Assembly: GCA_937907395.1 (NCBI GenBank)
Contig: CALCII010000011.1
Span: 62,001 to 126,000, forward strand
From: an uncultured Chitinophagaceae bacterium
Lineage (GTDB): Bacteria > Bacteroidota > Bacteroidia > Chitinophagales > Chitinophagaceae
Reading direction: 5' to 3'
DNA: 64,000 nucleotides
Position numbers and translations under genes: made by a program. The notes below the pieces were generated by a model. The model did no database searches. It was not told where the DNA came from and worked only from the letters and a program-made list of their open reading frames with translations. Below are positions 63,557 to 64,000 of this stretch, piece by piece. Position 1 is the stretch's first letter. Every line of letters starts with the position of its first letter.

Positions 63557-64000
63557 ATGTTTCCAGAATATGATATTATAGTTGTAGGTGCCGGTCATGC
63601 CGGTTGTGAAGCTGCTGCCGCTGCCGCCAATCTGGGCAGCAAGGTGCTGCTTGTGACAATGAATATGCAAACCATTGCCCAAATGAGCTGTAACCCGGCC
63701 ATGGGCGGTATTGCAAAAGGTCAGATCGTTCGGGAAATAGATGCACTGGGTGGCTATAGCGGAATTGTGAGCGATAAAAGTATGATCCAGTTCCGGATGC
63801 TCAACCGGAGTAAAGGTCCGGCTATGTGGAGTCCCCGTACACAAAATGACCGGATGCTGTTTGCGGCAACCTGGCGGGAAATGCTGGAGAATACGCCTAA
63901 TGTGGATTTCTACCAGGATATGATTCGCCAGCTATTGGTAAAAGACGGCCGTTGTTATGGTGTTGTTACCGGGCTGGGGCATGAAATAAAATCCAAGGCG
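63557..64000 (+). CDS. mnmG: tRNA uridine-5-carboxymethylaminomethyl modification enzyme, partial
   Basis: The first 148 residues of MnmG (GidA), cut by the window edge. The FAD dinucleotide-binding motif is DIIVVGAGHAGCEAAAAAAN (residues 6-25). CNPAMGGIAKGQIVREIDAL, and FRMLNRSKGPAMWSPRTQND, are both diagnostic. With MnmE it installs the carboxymethylaminomethyl group at wobble uridine of certain tRNAs. This is the same wobble position that mnmH modifies. Confidence 0.97.
   Translation, partial: MFPEYDIIVVGAGHAGCEAAAAAANLGSKVLLVTMNMQTIAQMSCNPAMGGIAKGQIVREIDALGGYSGIVSDKSMIQFRMLNRSKGPAMWSPRTQNDRMLFAATWREMLENTPNVDFYQDMIRQLLVKDGRCYGVVTGLGHEIKSKA

Overview
The window looks like chromosomal DNA from a Bacteroidota member, most likely family Chitinophagaceae. 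The evidence is a moderately AT-rich genome, many signal peptides ending in AQ or at a lipobox Cys, a T9SS-type C-terminal sorting domain, Bacteroidota-type -7 promoter elements (TAnnTTTG), and Bacteroidota-specific families (DUF2480, IPExxxVDY, PadR/PspC pair). No rRNA or tRNA gene, integrase or transposase was recognised.

Layout. 1-2.4 kb: tail of a membrane protein, then a secreted propeller-like protein closed by a terminator. 2.47-7.41 kb: a visibly AT-richer island of five tightly packed genes: a C-protein-like controller behind a two-box C operator, a small nuclease-like protein, a C5 cytosine methyltransferase, a protein with two GHKL ATPase domains, and a receiver-domain protein. This looks like a type II restriction-modification unit joined to a two-component-like signalling pair, and is the best candidate for a little-described system. 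7.5-13 kb: a helical-repeat protein, repeat-rich intergenic DNA, and a GIY-YIG gene inside an array of ~128-bp palindromic units, then a DMT transporter. 13.2-16 kb: PadR regulator and PspC membrane protein behind a palindrome overlapping the promoter. 16-19.6 kb: NTF2-like protein and M16 protease.

19.6-25.7 kb: a likely nitric-oxide response region with Ric/YtfE, a NarL-type regulator and kinase, and a NorC/NorB-like pair. The NorB active site is strongly altered (Asn, Val and Met where canonical cNOR has His, Glu and His). 25.8-33.1 kb: gcvT, SRPBCC protein, comB, SWIM/SNF2 helicase, a palindromic repeat block and kdsB. 33.2-43 kb: nadA, a PpiD-like chaperone, DUF2480, CorA, lipoproteins and FeoB.

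43-51.7 kb: M28 peptidase, IPExxxVDY protein, pterin dehydratase, selD and mnmH (selenium for tRNA 2-selenouridine), a tandem-repeat protein and rho. 51.9-64 kb: asnS, a lipoprotein, an envelope-sugar cluster (GT2, DUF2304, two related polytopic membrane proteins), DUF3089 esterase-like protein, chromate transporter, nadD, feoA, ybeY, a CAP-domain protein, an HNH-like protein and the start of mnmG. Most of the window is ordinary core genome. Unusual content is concentrated at 2.4-7.4 kb, 9.4-11.9 kb, 23.7-25.6 kb, 32.1-32.3 kb and 62.8-63.5 kb.
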